Positions 7,115 through 14,344 of a DNA stretch of 38,587 bases are shown here, piece after piece. The first letter of the stretch is position 1. Each line of letters opens with the position of its first letter. The DNA is taken from positions 1 through 38,587 of the IMG/VR virus record IMGVR_UViG_3300036820_000043. One strand, 5' to 3'. A program made the translations under genes and the position numbers. Origin of the DNA: a virus. The notes under the pieces are model-generated. The model was not told the DNA's origin, made no database searches, and saw nothing but the letters and a program-made list of their open reading frames with translations.

Positions 7115-7327
7115 ATGACATTTGACTTAGAGGAATATATTAAGAGACTGGAAGATATCCGGGCTGAGAAGCTGTGGTCGCGCTTGGAGTTGGCACGTTC
7201 TTTAGGTTTGGACTATCAGACACTTTTAAGATTATATAAACACAAAAAGATGCCACGTCCGGTGACTATGAGACGAATCAGAGACTTTGTGCGCAATTAT
7301 GATAATGGTCAGGATATTCATGGTTGA
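7115..7327 (+). CDS. Small helix-turn-helix regulator (Cro/XRE-like)
   Basis: A 70-aa protein, nearly all a helix-turn-helix domain: WSRLELARSLGLDYQTLLRL followed by a basic stretch (YKHKKMPRPVTMRRIRDFV). The ATG at 7115 follows AAAGGA by seven bases; an upstream in-frame ATG at 7070 lies within the promoter region and lacks a ribosome site. It is the first gene of the rightward operon and overlaps the second ERF gene. Its size and place next to divergent promoters are like those of phage Cro proteins. Autoregulation through the 7053-7074 inverted repeat is likely but inferred. Confidence 0.75.
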   Translation: MTFDLEEYIKRLEDIRAEKLWSRLELARSLGLDYQTLLRLYKHKKMPRPVTMRRIRDFVRNYDNGQDIHG

Positions 7328-7889
7328 AATTAAAGAGTATTGCATTGCTTTTATGAAGGCCAAGAAGAATTTTGTTAAGACAGGTATGAGTGGCCATGTT
7401 AAGGGTGGCGCTAAAGATTTCAAATATGCACGTCTTCCTGAAGTATATAATGCAGTAGAACAAGCACTGAATGAGCAAGACATAATAATTCAGCATTGCC
7501 GACAAGTTAAAGGAGAAGTAGAGGTTCTTATTACTTTTTTTATACATATTCCTTCTGGGCAATATACCAGAGATGAATGCCTTCTTGTTCCTGAAAAGCC
7601 GAATAATCAATCACGGGCCGGAGCGGTTACGACTATGCGTAAACAAGCGGTTCTGGTTCTGTGCGGTATTGCGACAGAAGAAGATGATGAATATTTTGAA
7701 GAAGAAGACAAAGAAGTCTATATCACTCAAGAGCAAAAAGAACATCTAGAAGTTGAACTTAAAAAGCATCCGCGAGATCATGCAGTCGCTTTATATAGAG
7801 ATATTACTAAAGAATACAAGATTACTTCATTTGCTTATTTGAAAGCATCTGATTACAGAGAAGTAGAATTAAAAGTACGTAAAGGATAA
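7320..7889 (+). CDS. ERF-family single-strand annealing protein (copy 2)
   Basis: A 189-aa ERF-like protein. Core segments are KYARLPEVYNAVEQAL (residues ~35-50) and GAVTTMRKQAVLVLCGIATE (about 101-120), followed by an acidic run (EEDDEYFEEEDKE), the normal ERF order. The ATG at 7320 is preceded by AGGA five bases upstream and overlaps the HTH gene by 8 bp; earlier TTG/ATG codons lack such a site. The C-terminal domain (TQEQKEHLEVELKKHPRDHA...LKASDYREVELKV) resembles that of the ERF at 5061-5741, so the two look like ancient paralogues with the same two-domain plan. SSB follows 2 bp later, which fits a role in strand annealing. Confidence 0.8.
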   Translation: MVEIKEYCIAFMKAKKNFVKTGMSGHVKGGAKDFKYARLPEVYNAVEQALNEQDIIIQHCRQVKGEVEVLITFFIHIPSGQYTRDECLLVPEKPNNQSRAGAVTTMRKQAVLVLCGIATEEDDEYFEEEDKEVYITQEQKEHLEVELKKHPRDHAVALYRDITKEYKITSFAYLKASDYREVELKVRKG

Positions 7890-7891
7890 CT

Positions 7892-8293
7892 ATGGATATG
7901 ACTCATACAAATTCAATAATACTTGTTGGTAGATTAGTACGTGAAGTTGAAGTAAAAGAAATCAGACCGGGTTTGAAGATTGGGAAGATGACAATTGCTA
8001 CGGATCACATCCATACGAACAAAGACGGTGCTACAACGAAAGAAACTTGTTTCACCGAATGTGTGGTATGGAATAAAATGGCGGATCGGTGCGGTGAGAA
8101 TTTGCGCAGAGGGTCTATGGTTGCCATTGAAGGACGGTTAAAGCTCGATACGTGGAAAGATAAAAGTTCGGGTGAAGAGCGCTCTAAGCATACGGTAGCC
8201 GTTACCAATGTAGTATTCATGGATCCAAAAGATACTACTAAAACTTCCTCAGAACCATTTAGTGGCTTTACTGGTGATGAGCTCCCTTTTTAA
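7892..8293 (+). CDS. ssb: Single-stranded DNA-binding protein
   Basis: A 133-aa OB-fold SSB. It starts with NSIILVGRLVREVEVK (family NKVILIGRLG), carries the FTECVVWNKMADRCGENLRRG core at about 49-68 and GSMVAIEGRLKLDTWKD, and ends in GDELPF, the acidic protein-interaction tip of bacterial and phage SSBs. It coats single-stranded DNA during replication and recombination and recruits partners. It lies 2 bp after the second ERF gene. AAAGGA precedes the ATG. Confidence 0.95.
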   Translation: MDMTHTNSIILVGRLVREVEVKEIRPGLKIGKMTIATDHIHTNKDGATTKETCFTECVVWNKMADRCGENLRRGSMVAIEGRLKLDTWKDKSSGEERSKHTVAVTNVVFMDPKDTTKTSSEPFSGFTGDELPF

Positions 8294-8301
8294 GGATATA
8301 G

Positions 8302-8826
8302 ATGGAAAAAAAGATTCTGTTTAAAGACTTTAAAGATCGTATATCAGACAGTGAACAATGGGGTAAAGGGTCATGGACAAAAGAACCGGGTGAATTCGTA
8401 CGAATATGGGCATATTATAAAGGTCTGCCGTATACGCTGGGACGTAATGTATTAGGGGTATGGCTTGGTTATGTGGCTATTAGAAAAGACATGTTGGTCT
8501 ACACCAATAATTTTGATTGGGAACAGCTCGAAATTCACGGTGGGATAACGTATTCAGACCATGCTTATCCTTTGATGGAACTTCCCTATGAAGATAATGA
8601 TCAGTTGTATTGGATAGGATTTGATTGCGGTCATTATGGTGATAAGGTGCCTCAGAGAAATTACATACGGAGTATATTGCCTCGTGGTATGCGCAAAGAA
8701 CTTAAAGAATTAGAAAAAAAACTCCTTACCAAACGTGTTGAGAAATACAGAACACTCGAATTTGCTATCAAACAATGCAAGCTATTAATAGATCAGATAT
8801 CAGAAGAAGAAAGTAAATTATGTTAG
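8302..8826 (+). CDS. Conserved phage protein with HGGITYS...WIGFDCGHYGD motif
   Basis: A 174-aa protein of no known activity. Its centre (IHGGITYSDH, then WIGFDCGHYGDKVP) matches a motif seen in many small phage and plasmid proteins, where the usual form is HGGLTY...WWIGFDCAHAGD. The conserved His, Asp and Cys could be catalytic or metal-binding, but no reaction is established. The last ~50 residues are a charged coiled coil. AAGGATATAG precedes the start and the next gene overlaps the stop by 7 bp. The replication-operon position suggests a DNA metabolism or host-takeover role. Confidence 0.7.
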   Translation: MEKKILFKDFKDRISDSEQWGKGSWTKEPGEFVRIWAYYKGLPYTLGRNVLGVWLGYVAIRKDMLVYTNNFDWEQLEIHGGITYSDHAYPLMELPYEDNDQLYWIGFDCGHYGDKVPQRNYIRSILPRGMRKELKELEKKLLTKRVEKYRTLEFAIKQCKLLIDQISEEESKLC

Positions 8827-9227
8827 TAGAAAATTATGATTTGGCAGAAGCTCAATCATTACTTGAAGAATTAAGAATAAAACATCAAGAAGCAGTTGAT
8901 GAAGTAGAAAAACAAAAAGCAGCCTTTTTGGCAGTAATGCCTCAAAAAGAACAAAGAAAGAAATTTCTGATAAGTTTTGAAACTATGCTTTTGACGCGAT
9001 CACTCATCAATCAAAGAATTCTGTATATTACTACCTGTTCTTCTTATGTGTTGAGTGCGGTTCTTTCAGAAGCAATTTCAATTGAGGAAGGAGAAGTACA
9101 ACTCAATAAAATGAATAAGAATGTTGAGCTCGTTATTAAACAGTCTGAAATGATTCTCAAAGAATTTATCGATATGAATAAGAGGGGTAAGTATGTACTT
9201 AAAGAAAAAAGAAAATCTGAAAACTAA
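8820..9227 (+). CDS. Hypothetical helical protein, 135 aa
   Basis: An almost all-helical protein: a coiled-coil N-terminus (EAQSLLEELRIKHQEAVDEV), a more hydrophobic centre (ILYITTCSSYVLSAVLSEAI) and a Lys-rich end. The start overlaps the upstream stop, implying coupled expression. No family recognised. About 200 bp separate it from the initiator-like gene. That gap holds an imperfect hairpin (GGCCCAGGA...TCCTGAGCC, about 9311-9334) with no strong T-tract. Confidence 0.6.
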   Translation: MLVENYDLAEAQSLLEELRIKHQEAVDEVEKQKAAFLAVMPQKEQRKKFLISFETMLLTRSLINQRILYITTCSSYVLSAVLSEAISIEEGEVQLNKMNKNVELVIKQSEMILKEFIDMNKRGKYVLKEKRKSEN

Positions 9228-9433
9228 ACAAAAGATAGACATTAATCAAGAATCAAATTAAGCTGCTGATCGGCGTCGAAGTAGATGTCCAAACGTAAAA
9301 TAAGTACAGAAGGCCCAGGAAATAAATCCTGAGCCTGTCCATTTTATCAATCTTCCCTACCAGAGGATGTATGACAAATAAACTTAAAATCAAAAAACAA
9401 TTCCAAAACGAGTCACCCGACAAAGGAGGATTC

Positions 9434-10648
9434 ATGCTGAAAAGTTTTGTTAATTTCAAATTATGTAATAACTTTACTTCATCTACATCTTCGTGTCAAG
9501 AAGAAAACCTAAAAGAATTAACTGACACTCAAATCGTCATTTTAGATGAGATACTCAAATTGGGTAATAACTTTGATTTGGTCTTTCCATGTCAGCGGGG
9601 TTTGGGCAGAAAAGCTGGGGTTGGTATTCGCCAAGCACATAGAATTATTAAACAGCTATGCCAGATGGGTCTTCTTCAAAAGATTACTACTCCTTTTCAG
9701 TCATGTTATTACCAAGTAAATCCTATGTTATTAAATCCTGATGTTCGTAGGCGGTGGTCTCATGTTTTTTATGCATTTCGGTTCTTATCACTTATATTGC
9801 TTTTTTCAGGTTTACAGTCAAAAAATGTCGTACGTAGAATATCCGACCATAGGTCTTTTAATACATCGGTAATAGGGTCCTTAAAAAGAGAGCAGAAAAA
9901 AGGGAAAGTAATGGCACTTTACAAGACTGATGAACAAATAGAAATCATAAATCGGCTTGGCAAGGAACTTAAATTGACCCCGTTAGGTCATATTAAGTTC
10001 AGACCTTATCCGTTTGAATGTATTCAGTATGCTTACGATAAGCTCAAGTATGCCCGAAATGTGCAGAACTCAACGGTTTGGATGCTTAAGCTGTGTAATG
10101 AATGGTGCAAAGATAATAATATTACTCCTGATTGGGCTGTTTGTTTTAAACTTTATGACTATATGAAAGTTGATCCATTGGGACCACTTAATTTTTCAGT
10201 AATCGCAACCGATAAACCGTCTATGAAAAGAGAAGAGCGCCCTACCGGGCGTAAGCGCTTCGCTTCCCCTCAAAGGGACCAGCAAGAATCCAAAGCTACG
10301 GAGTATGATTTTCCGGCATACCGAGAGGGATTACTTAATACCCAAGAAACAGAGCAGATGCGTTCTGCCCTTAAAGAACCGAGCTATATGGCTTATCAGA
10401 TTGAATTGCGTAATTGCCGCGCCGCTCCCGCAGCCTTCAAAGAAGATTGGCTGAAAATTGAGCCTGCGTTATTATCACGAGGATGTCGGCAAGCTCTCAA
10501 GGAATATATAGAGGGAACCGTTGTCCCCACAGAAGGAGAAACGTTATTATCTTCTTTGGGGAAGGCGGTAACCGTTAAGGAACAAGCTACCCGGCTGTCT
10601 GAGAATAAATTATTATGTCAAAAGGAGAGCGATGGAGTTACAGGGTAA
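9434..10648 (+). CDS. Winged-helix replication initiator-like protein
   Basis: A 404-aa protein. Residues about 29-100 form a winged helix-turn-helix like those of phage O-type and plasmid Rep initiators: LTDTQIVILDEILKLG, then GRKAGVGIRQAHRIIKQLCQ, then a wing ending in YYQVNP. A hydrophobic patch follows (111-129). The second half is helical with a proline/arginine linker around 260-285. The ATG at 9434 is chosen because AAAGGAGGA lies just before it; an upstream ATG at 9371 has no such site. No helicase or polymerase gene is visible, so the phage would rely on the host replisome, as lambda O does. A hairpin cluster lies within this gene at 10237-10277. Function is inferred from fold and context. 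Confidence 0.6.
   Translation: MLKSFVNFKLCNNFTSSTSSCQEENLKELTDTQIVILDEILKLGNNFDLVFPCQRGLGRKAGVGIRQAHRIIKQLCQMGLLQKITTPFQSCYYQVNPMLLNPDVRRRWSHVFYAFRFLSLILLFSGLQSKNVVRRISDHRSFNTSVIGSLKREQKKGKVMALYKTDEQIEIINRLGKELKLTPLGHIKFRPYPFECIQYAYDKLKYARNVQNSTVWMLKLCNEWCKDNNITPDWAVCFKLYDYMKVDPLGPLNFSVIATDKPSMKREERPTGRKRFASPQRDQQESKATEYDFPAYREGLLNTQETEQMRSALKEPSYMAYQIELRNCRAAPAAFKEDWLKIEPALLSRGCRQALKEYIEGTVVPTEGETLLSSLGKAVTVKEQATRLSENKLLCQKESDGVTG
10237..10277. other. Three consecutive small hairpins inside the initiator-like gene (origin candidate)
   Basis: CGCCC-TACC-GGGCG, then AAGCG-CTT-CGCTT, then CCCT-CAA-AGGG follow one another almost without a gap. The segment is clearly more GC-rich than its surroundings and encodes the basic linker of the initiator-like protein. 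Lambdoid phages carry their origin inside the O gene, so this is a candidate origin structure. No iterons were recognised. Confidence 0.4.
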
Positions 10649-11039
10649 AGTATACTGTGTATTTATTAATCCCTTGGCTTGGTATAGATACAGAACTGAT
10701 GATTATAGAGGATTTGATAAACGAGTGACCGATAAGGTGAGGTATGATTTAACCATGCAGCGCATACATGGGGATGATCCTTTATGGGATGTTCCGATTG
10801 ATATGACCCTTGCTTTTTATATGAAATTGCCCCATACCGTTAAACACAAAAATAATAACACTATATTTCATGACCAATGGCCATCGGTACATGAAATGAG
10901 CAATATATTTGTAAATGGCATGCGAGATACGATTATTACTAATCCTGATATAATATGTCGTCTTAATAGCAAAAAGATATACGCAAAAACACCTCGTATT
11001 GTATGTATTATTAGTGAAAGTAAACCAGATGAAGAATAA
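10632..11039 (+). CDS. RusA-like Holliday junction resolvase, divergent
   Basis: A 135-aa protein of RusA size and layout: PLAWYRYRTDD at the start, a PIDMTLAFYMKLPHTVKH strand region, then WPSVHEMSNIFVNGMRDTII and a Lys-rich strand ending YAKTPRIVCIIS. RusA enzymes cut four-way junctions with a KPDxDNL...D site. Here the equivalent of PDxDN reads PSVHE and only later acidic residues (NPDII) remain, so catalysis may be altered or the match may be to the fold only. AAAGGAGAG precedes the ATG and the gene overlaps the initiator-like gene by 17 bp. Confidence 0.5.
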   Translation: MELQGKVYCVFINPLAWYRYRTDDYRGFDKRVTDKVRYDLTMQRIHGDDPLWDVPIDMTLAFYMKLPHTVKHKNNNTIFHDQWPSVHEMSNIFVNGMRDTIITNPDIICRLNSKKIYAKTPRIVCIISESKPDEE

Positions 11040-11541
11040 AAAGGGTAAAAGAACTAACACTATAGTTAGCCAGGAAGATTTGTCCAAAGAATTTGAAAAC
11101 GACCTCCAGATTGATGAATCGGGATTATTGCCTCCTGTAATCACTCGCCCACTTTTTAGAGAAAGACTCATTACGTCATTATTAAAATGGGCAAAGAAAC
11201 CCACATCTTTAGATCTTATGCAATTCTGTATTGCTACCGGTATTCAGCGGTTTAATCTTTATGGATGGATGAAAGAATATCCTGAGATTTTAAAAGCGGT
11301 TGAAGAAGCTCGCCTGATTATTGGCTGTAATCGGCGGATCGGTGTCATAAGAAAGAAACTTGATGGTACATATGCCTACAAAGATATGTATCGGTTAGAC
11401 CCTGAGTTCTTGGAGATTAATAAGTATAATGCGGACATGAGCAAGGCGGCTTCGCCAAGCGGTAATACGTTTAATATAAATACTGATAAGCCATTGGTAA
11501 AGACCAAGGAAGAATTGAAACAAGAGATTGATAATATATGA
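11029..11541 (+). CDS. terS: Terminase small subunit-like protein
   Basis: A 170-aa protein resembling small terminase subunits: a helix-turn-helix region (LDLMQFCIATGIQRFNLYGW) followed by MKEYPEILKAVEEARLIIG and KKLDGTYAYKDMYRLDPEF, close to the wording of many phage TerS proteins, and a C-terminal tail with TDKPLVKTKEEL. TerS recognises the packaging site and controls the large subunit. The ATG at 11029 overlaps the RusA-like gene; the ribosome site is weak (GAAAG). It is separated from the large subunit at 15501 by about 4 kb of small accessory genes. Confidence 0.7.
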   Translation: MKNKKGKRTNTIVSQEDLSKEFENDLQIDESGLLPPVITRPLFRERLITSLLKWAKKPTSLDLMQFCIATGIQRFNLYGWMKEYPEILKAVEEARLIIGCNRRIGVIRKKLDGTYAYKDMYRLDPEFLEINKYNADMSKAASPSGNTFNINTDKPLVKTKEELKQEIDNI

Positions 11542-11894
11542 ATGAAAATGAAGTAAAAAGCGAAATAAAAATATACATACGCAAACTTATCAATGAAATT
11601 TTTCATAATGAAAAGTCAAAGTACTCTGATCTTTTGGAGAGGATAGGTTTACTGGAAGAAGTGATAGAGGGAGAAGCGAGCAATATACAATATTTACGGT
11701 CTATTATACAGGGACTTATTGAAGAGAGGCGACAATGGAAAGAAGATAAAGATAGAATTCGCAAAAGAATGCATGAAATAGAAACAAAGCCCGAACAACA
11801 GTGCTCGTTTATTTGTAGAAATTCTTACCAAGCTATTAAAGAAGAAGTAAGTATGTTACGTAGCGAAATTGCCCAATTAAAACTTAAACATTAA
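11538..11894 (+). CDS. Hypothetical coiled-coil protein, 118 aa
   Basis: The start overlaps the TerS stop (ATGA). The protein is almost wholly charged coiled coil (LLERIGLLEEVIEG, LRSEIAQLKLKH) with two Cys near residue 88. No family recognised. The coupled position suggests co-expression with TerS. The next gene begins about 20 bp later and is also a coiled coil. Confidence 0.6.
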   Translation: MNENEVKSEIKIYIRKLINEIFHNEKSKYSDLLERIGLLEEVIEGEASNIQYLRSIIQGLIEERRQWKEDKDRIRKRMHEIETKPEQQCSFICRNSYQAIKEEVSMLRSEIAQLKLKH

Positions 11895-11914
11895 TGGTAA
11901 ACAAGGAGTTAATT

Positions 11915-12298
11915 ATGACAAGATGGTTAAGACAAATAAGATGGATGTTTGCTTCAAAGTTATCACAACAAGTTTCTGGTATAGTTTCTGAAAAGGTTAT
12001 TCCTGATATTACAAAGCTTTATAGAGAACAGAAAATAACTGCGGGAAATTTAGAGAATATGACTCATTTTGTGGGGGAAATTATTAAAGAGTTTCCCAAA
12101 CTTGAAGAGCGCGTTATTAAGCTTGAAACCGATAGCACATTTCTTTTGGCCCAACTTGATGCAAAAGAAAAAGAACTTGCCGAGTGCCATACGCAGCTTT
12201 CACAAGTATTAGAAAATGAAGTTTCTCAATCGCCATGTCTTGGTGAAAGATTTAGAACAAGTAGAGGCACTAAAAGAAGTGCCAAGAAGAAGGATTAA
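11915..12298 (+). CDS. Hypothetical coiled-coil protein, 127 aa
   Basis: The ATG at 11915 is chosen because AAGGAG lies seven bases upstream; an in-frame ATG at 11894 sits before that site. An amphipathic basic N-terminus (TRWLRQIRWMFASKL) could touch membrane or DNA. A long coiled coil follows (LEERVIKLETDSTFLLAQLD) and a Lys/Arg-rich tail. Its stop overlaps that of the leftward gene 12295-12561 by a few bases, so there is no room for a terminator between them. Function unknown. Confidence 0.6.
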   Translation: MTRWLRQIRWMFASKLSQQVSGIVSEKVIPDITKLYREQKITAGNLENMTHFVGEIIKEFPKLEERVIKLETDSTFLLAQLDAKEKELAECHTQLSQVLENEVSQSPCLGERFRTSRGTKRSAKKKD

Positions 12299-12561
12299 GC
12301 CCCTTCGAAGTCATCTTTGCTGAGAATAATAAAATCTTCTGGTTCTTCTATCATGCGGTATGATTTGATGTGCAGCTGAATTATTTCCCGGCGGCTGGCT
12401 AATGACGAATCAATTTCCATTGCCTCTTGTTCCATGATCTGCATAGCTTTTAAGAAAAAGCGGTAACGGTTTGATTTTTCCTGTGCAGAGCGTTCATAGT
12501 CCATACGGTCCATGCCGGAAGCGGTAGATAATATTATGACCCCCAACAATATGATCTTCAT
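12295..12561 (-). CDS. Secreted small protein on the opposite strand
   Basis: An 88-aa leftward gene inside an otherwise rightward region. AAGGAGAT is placed a few bases before the ATG. The first ~16 residues (MKIILLGVIILSTASG) are a signal peptide without a lipobox Cys; the mature part is charged and helical (MDYERSAQEKSNRYRF, EIIQLHIKSYRMIEEPEDF). An envelope-acting accessory protein is plausible. Its ends overlap the convergent gene on the right strand. Confidence 0.6.
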   Translation of the reverse strand: MKIILLGVIILSTASGMDRMDYERSAQEKSNRYRFFLKAMQIMEQEAMEIDSSLASRREIIQLHIKSYRMIEEPEDFIILSKDDFEGA

Positions 12562-12570
12562 AAGATCTCC

Positions 12571-12599
12571 TTGAAGTAAGAGTGAAATATTTTTATAAA
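12571..12599 (+). promoter_or_regulatory. Rightward promoter candidate for the accessory block
   Basis: TTGAAG (12571-12576), a 17-bp spacer and TATAAA (12594-12599), 35 bp before the gene at 12635. It would restart rightward transcription after the antisense gene. Matches are 4/6 and 5/6; no other support. Confidence 0.4.
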
Positions 12600-12634
12600 T
12601 CTACGATAGACAGTTATTAATTGGAAAGAGAATT

Positions 12635-12859
12635 ATGGAAAATATAGAAAAAGCATACATGTTAAAAGTTGTATACAAAGGCAACCCAAAAGAAGACTTG
12701 ATTCCTGTGACATTTGAAACAAAACAAGAACTAGAAGATGCGCAAAAAGCACTCTTTAGAAGCTTGTCTAATCCTGATTACAAATGGTTTTTGATACAGG
12801 GTGTTGCGCTAAAGATTGAAGAATGTGCCTCTATAACTATTGATCGTTACTACAAATAA
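12635..12859 (+). CDS. Hypothetical small protein, 74 aa
   Basis: A small mixed alpha/beta protein (YMLKVVYKGNPKEDLIPVTF, EDAQKALFRSL, ECASITIDRYYK). A GGAAAGAG ribosome site precedes the ATG. It looks like a compact beta-alpha-beta fold but no family is recognised. First gene after the candidate promoter at 12571, in the small-gene block between the two terminase subunits. Confidence 0.6.
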   Translation: MENIEKAYMLKVVYKGNPKEDLIPVTFETKQELEDAQKALFRSLSNPDYKWFLIQGVALKIEECASITIDRYYK

Positions 12860-12873
12860 AGGAGATTCAAATT

Positions 12874-13071
12874 GTGGAAATAACACAAGTAGCCAGAGAA
12901 GAATCGGATATTTTTGTCCGCCATGCCTTTTGCAGAGCGATTAAAATTAATTCTTATTGTATTCATAATGATGAAGATAAATCATTAAAGTTATGCGTAA
13001 GAAAAGACGAAGAAGAAATAAGTCTTACTGTATTATGGTGTCCATTTTGTGGTTTTACATATGGAAAATAG
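12874..13071 (+). CDS. Cys-rich small protein with terminal CPFC knuckle, 65 aa
   Basis: A GTG start with AAAGGAGA upstream. Cys residues occur at about 20, 29 and 42, and the protein ends in LWCPFCGFTYGK, a zinc-knuckle-like CxxC. It probably binds a metal, perhaps as a small zinc ribbon or rubredoxin-like domain. Function unknown. Confidence 0.6.
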   Translation: MEITQVAREESDIFVRHAFCRAIKINSYCIHNDEDKSLKLCVRKDEEEISLTVLWCPFCGFTYGK

Positions 13072-13082
13072 TAGGAGAGTAA

Positions 13083-13490
13083 ATGAGTTGCTGTAGTAAG
13101 GAAGAATTAGAATATTTGATGAATTACTTGGACAGAAATTGGAATAGCTGCCCTTTTTTTAATGCAACGCAGGGTAAAGGTCCCGACGTTCCCACTCAGT
13201 TAAATTGTTTGGATATTAAAGAGGTGCTAGAGTCAACCAATCTTCCTAACACAAGACTTTATATTTGGGCCGATAGTAAATTCAAACCACTTTTAAAAAA
13301 GATATGTGGCTTTGATGATGATATGCTCAATTTTAAAGATTCGCATCTTATATTTTATAGTACGAAAATACCTGAAGTGAACTTCAAAGAAGAGGCGAGC
13401 GCCAACGGGGAAAATGTTTACTATATCTATGTTATTACTAATGAAAGCGTACCGGCTCTGACTCAAATAAGGTTTACTATAGGAGAATAG
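13083..13490 (+). CDS. Hypothetical protein, 135 aa
   Basis: Starts MSCCSKEELEYLMNYLDRNW with GGAGAG upstream. The middle contains LPNTRLYIWADSKFKPLLKK and the C-terminal half is beta-rich (ENVYYIYVITNESVPALTQI). It has scattered Cys and no known motif. It sits 11 bp after the CPFC protein. No function can be assigned. Confidence 0.6.
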   Translation: MSCCSKEELEYLMNYLDRNWNSCPFFNATQGKGPDVPTQLNCLDIKEVLESTNLPNTRLYIWADSKFKPLLKKICGFDDDMLNFKDSHLIFYSTKIPEVNFKEEASANGENVYYIYVITNESVPALTQIRFTIGE

Positions 13491-13605
13491 ATCAAAATAA
13501 ATAAACCTGAAATGACAAAAGAAGAATTGATTATCCGCATTATTAATAAATAAAGAATGCGATAAGCAATTGAAACAGCTAAGAATAAAAGCAAAAAGGA
13601 ATAAC

Positions 13606-13893
13606 ATGGATTATTACAGCAGTATGTGCAAGAAATATATTCATCTAATGGATGAAACCGATTGCTATAAAACCGGCTGTAAAGAAGATGCGGTATATCT
13701 TCATGTGCGATTGTCGAACAATGATGTATTCCAGTGGGCTTCGGGAGAATGCGCTCGGCATAGAAATGAAGGTTGTCCTGATGAATGCGATTGTGGATGT
13801 CCCAATTTTATTGTCAGTAAACGGGATGGAAAAAATATAAATATATGGCATTCAGAGGGTGAAGAGCCCGTTACTTTTTATGAGGAGATTTGA
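13606..13893 (+). CDS. Cys/His-rich small protein, 95 aa
   Basis: The ATG at 13606 follows AAGGA; an upstream TTG is ignored. The protein has CYKTGC and a dense cluster, CARHRNEGCPDECDCGCP, so eight or more potential zinc ligands lie within ~45 residues. It may be a small zinc-binding regulator or inhibitor. The stop overlaps an 8-codon open frame (MNWFKTGD) that echoes the start of the gene at 15252. Confidence 0.6.
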   Translation: MDYYSSMCKKYIHLMDETDCYKTGCKEDAVYLHVRLSNNDVFQWASGECARHRNEGCPDECDCGCPNFIVSKRDGKNINIWHSEGEEPVTFYEEI

Positions 13894-13937
13894 TGAATTG
13901 GTTCAAAACTGGTGATTGAGAAGTTTGAGGAGTCAAA

Positions 13938-14336
13938 ATGAGCATACAATTGCTTGCTAGATTATTTTATCCCCCGCAGATCTATGATTTTCCTGGAAAA
14001 GAAGAATTCCTGAGAAGGGGGGAAGAGCTCGCAAGAAGAGAAAGAGAATACGAAATAGAATTTGCCAGAGAAAGTATCAAGATTGTATGTCAGTGGCCAC
14101 AATGTTCCAATACAATAACTAAGGCAGCCACTTATCACAATATCCAATCGATAACTTTTTGCCCTCAGGATTGGATTAGGTTCTATGCATTAAGAGATAA
14201 TCTAAAATTATTATTTCCTGACATTGAAAAACATATAAAAAATGCTGCAGATGACTATAGGCTGAAAGAAATAATGGGGGAAGAGATATCAAAGAACAAT
14301 CTTGATGTTTCCATAATGTTTAATAGGTTTATGTAG
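13938..14336 (+). CDS. Hypothetical zinc-finger-like protein, 132 aa
   Basis: GAGGAGT precedes the ATG. A helical charged N-terminus (RRGEELARREREYEIEFARE) is followed by CQWPQCSNTIT and, about 20 residues on, ATYHNIQSITFCPQDW, giving a CxxxxC...H...C pattern. The helical C-terminus contains YRLKEIMGEEISKNN. No family recognised. It lies 8 bp before the endolysin gene, probably on the same transcript. Confidence 0.6.
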   Translation: MSIQLLARLFYPPQIYDFPGKEEFLRRGEELARREREYEIEFARESIKIVCQWPQCSNTITKAATYHNIQSITFCPQDWIRFYALRDNLKLLFPDIEKHIKNAADDYRLKEIMGEEISKNNLDVSIMFNRFM

Positions 14337-14344
14337 GAGTCGAA

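Noticed and set aside
9253-9459. Leftward 68-aa frame rich in hydrophobic residues
   Set aside because: No ribosome site; it overlaps the leader and start of the initiator-like gene and reads as the shadow of its AT-rich upstream region.
13512-13553. 13-codon frame MTKEELIIRIINK
   Set aside because: No ribosome site and too short; may be a remnant but nothing supports expression.
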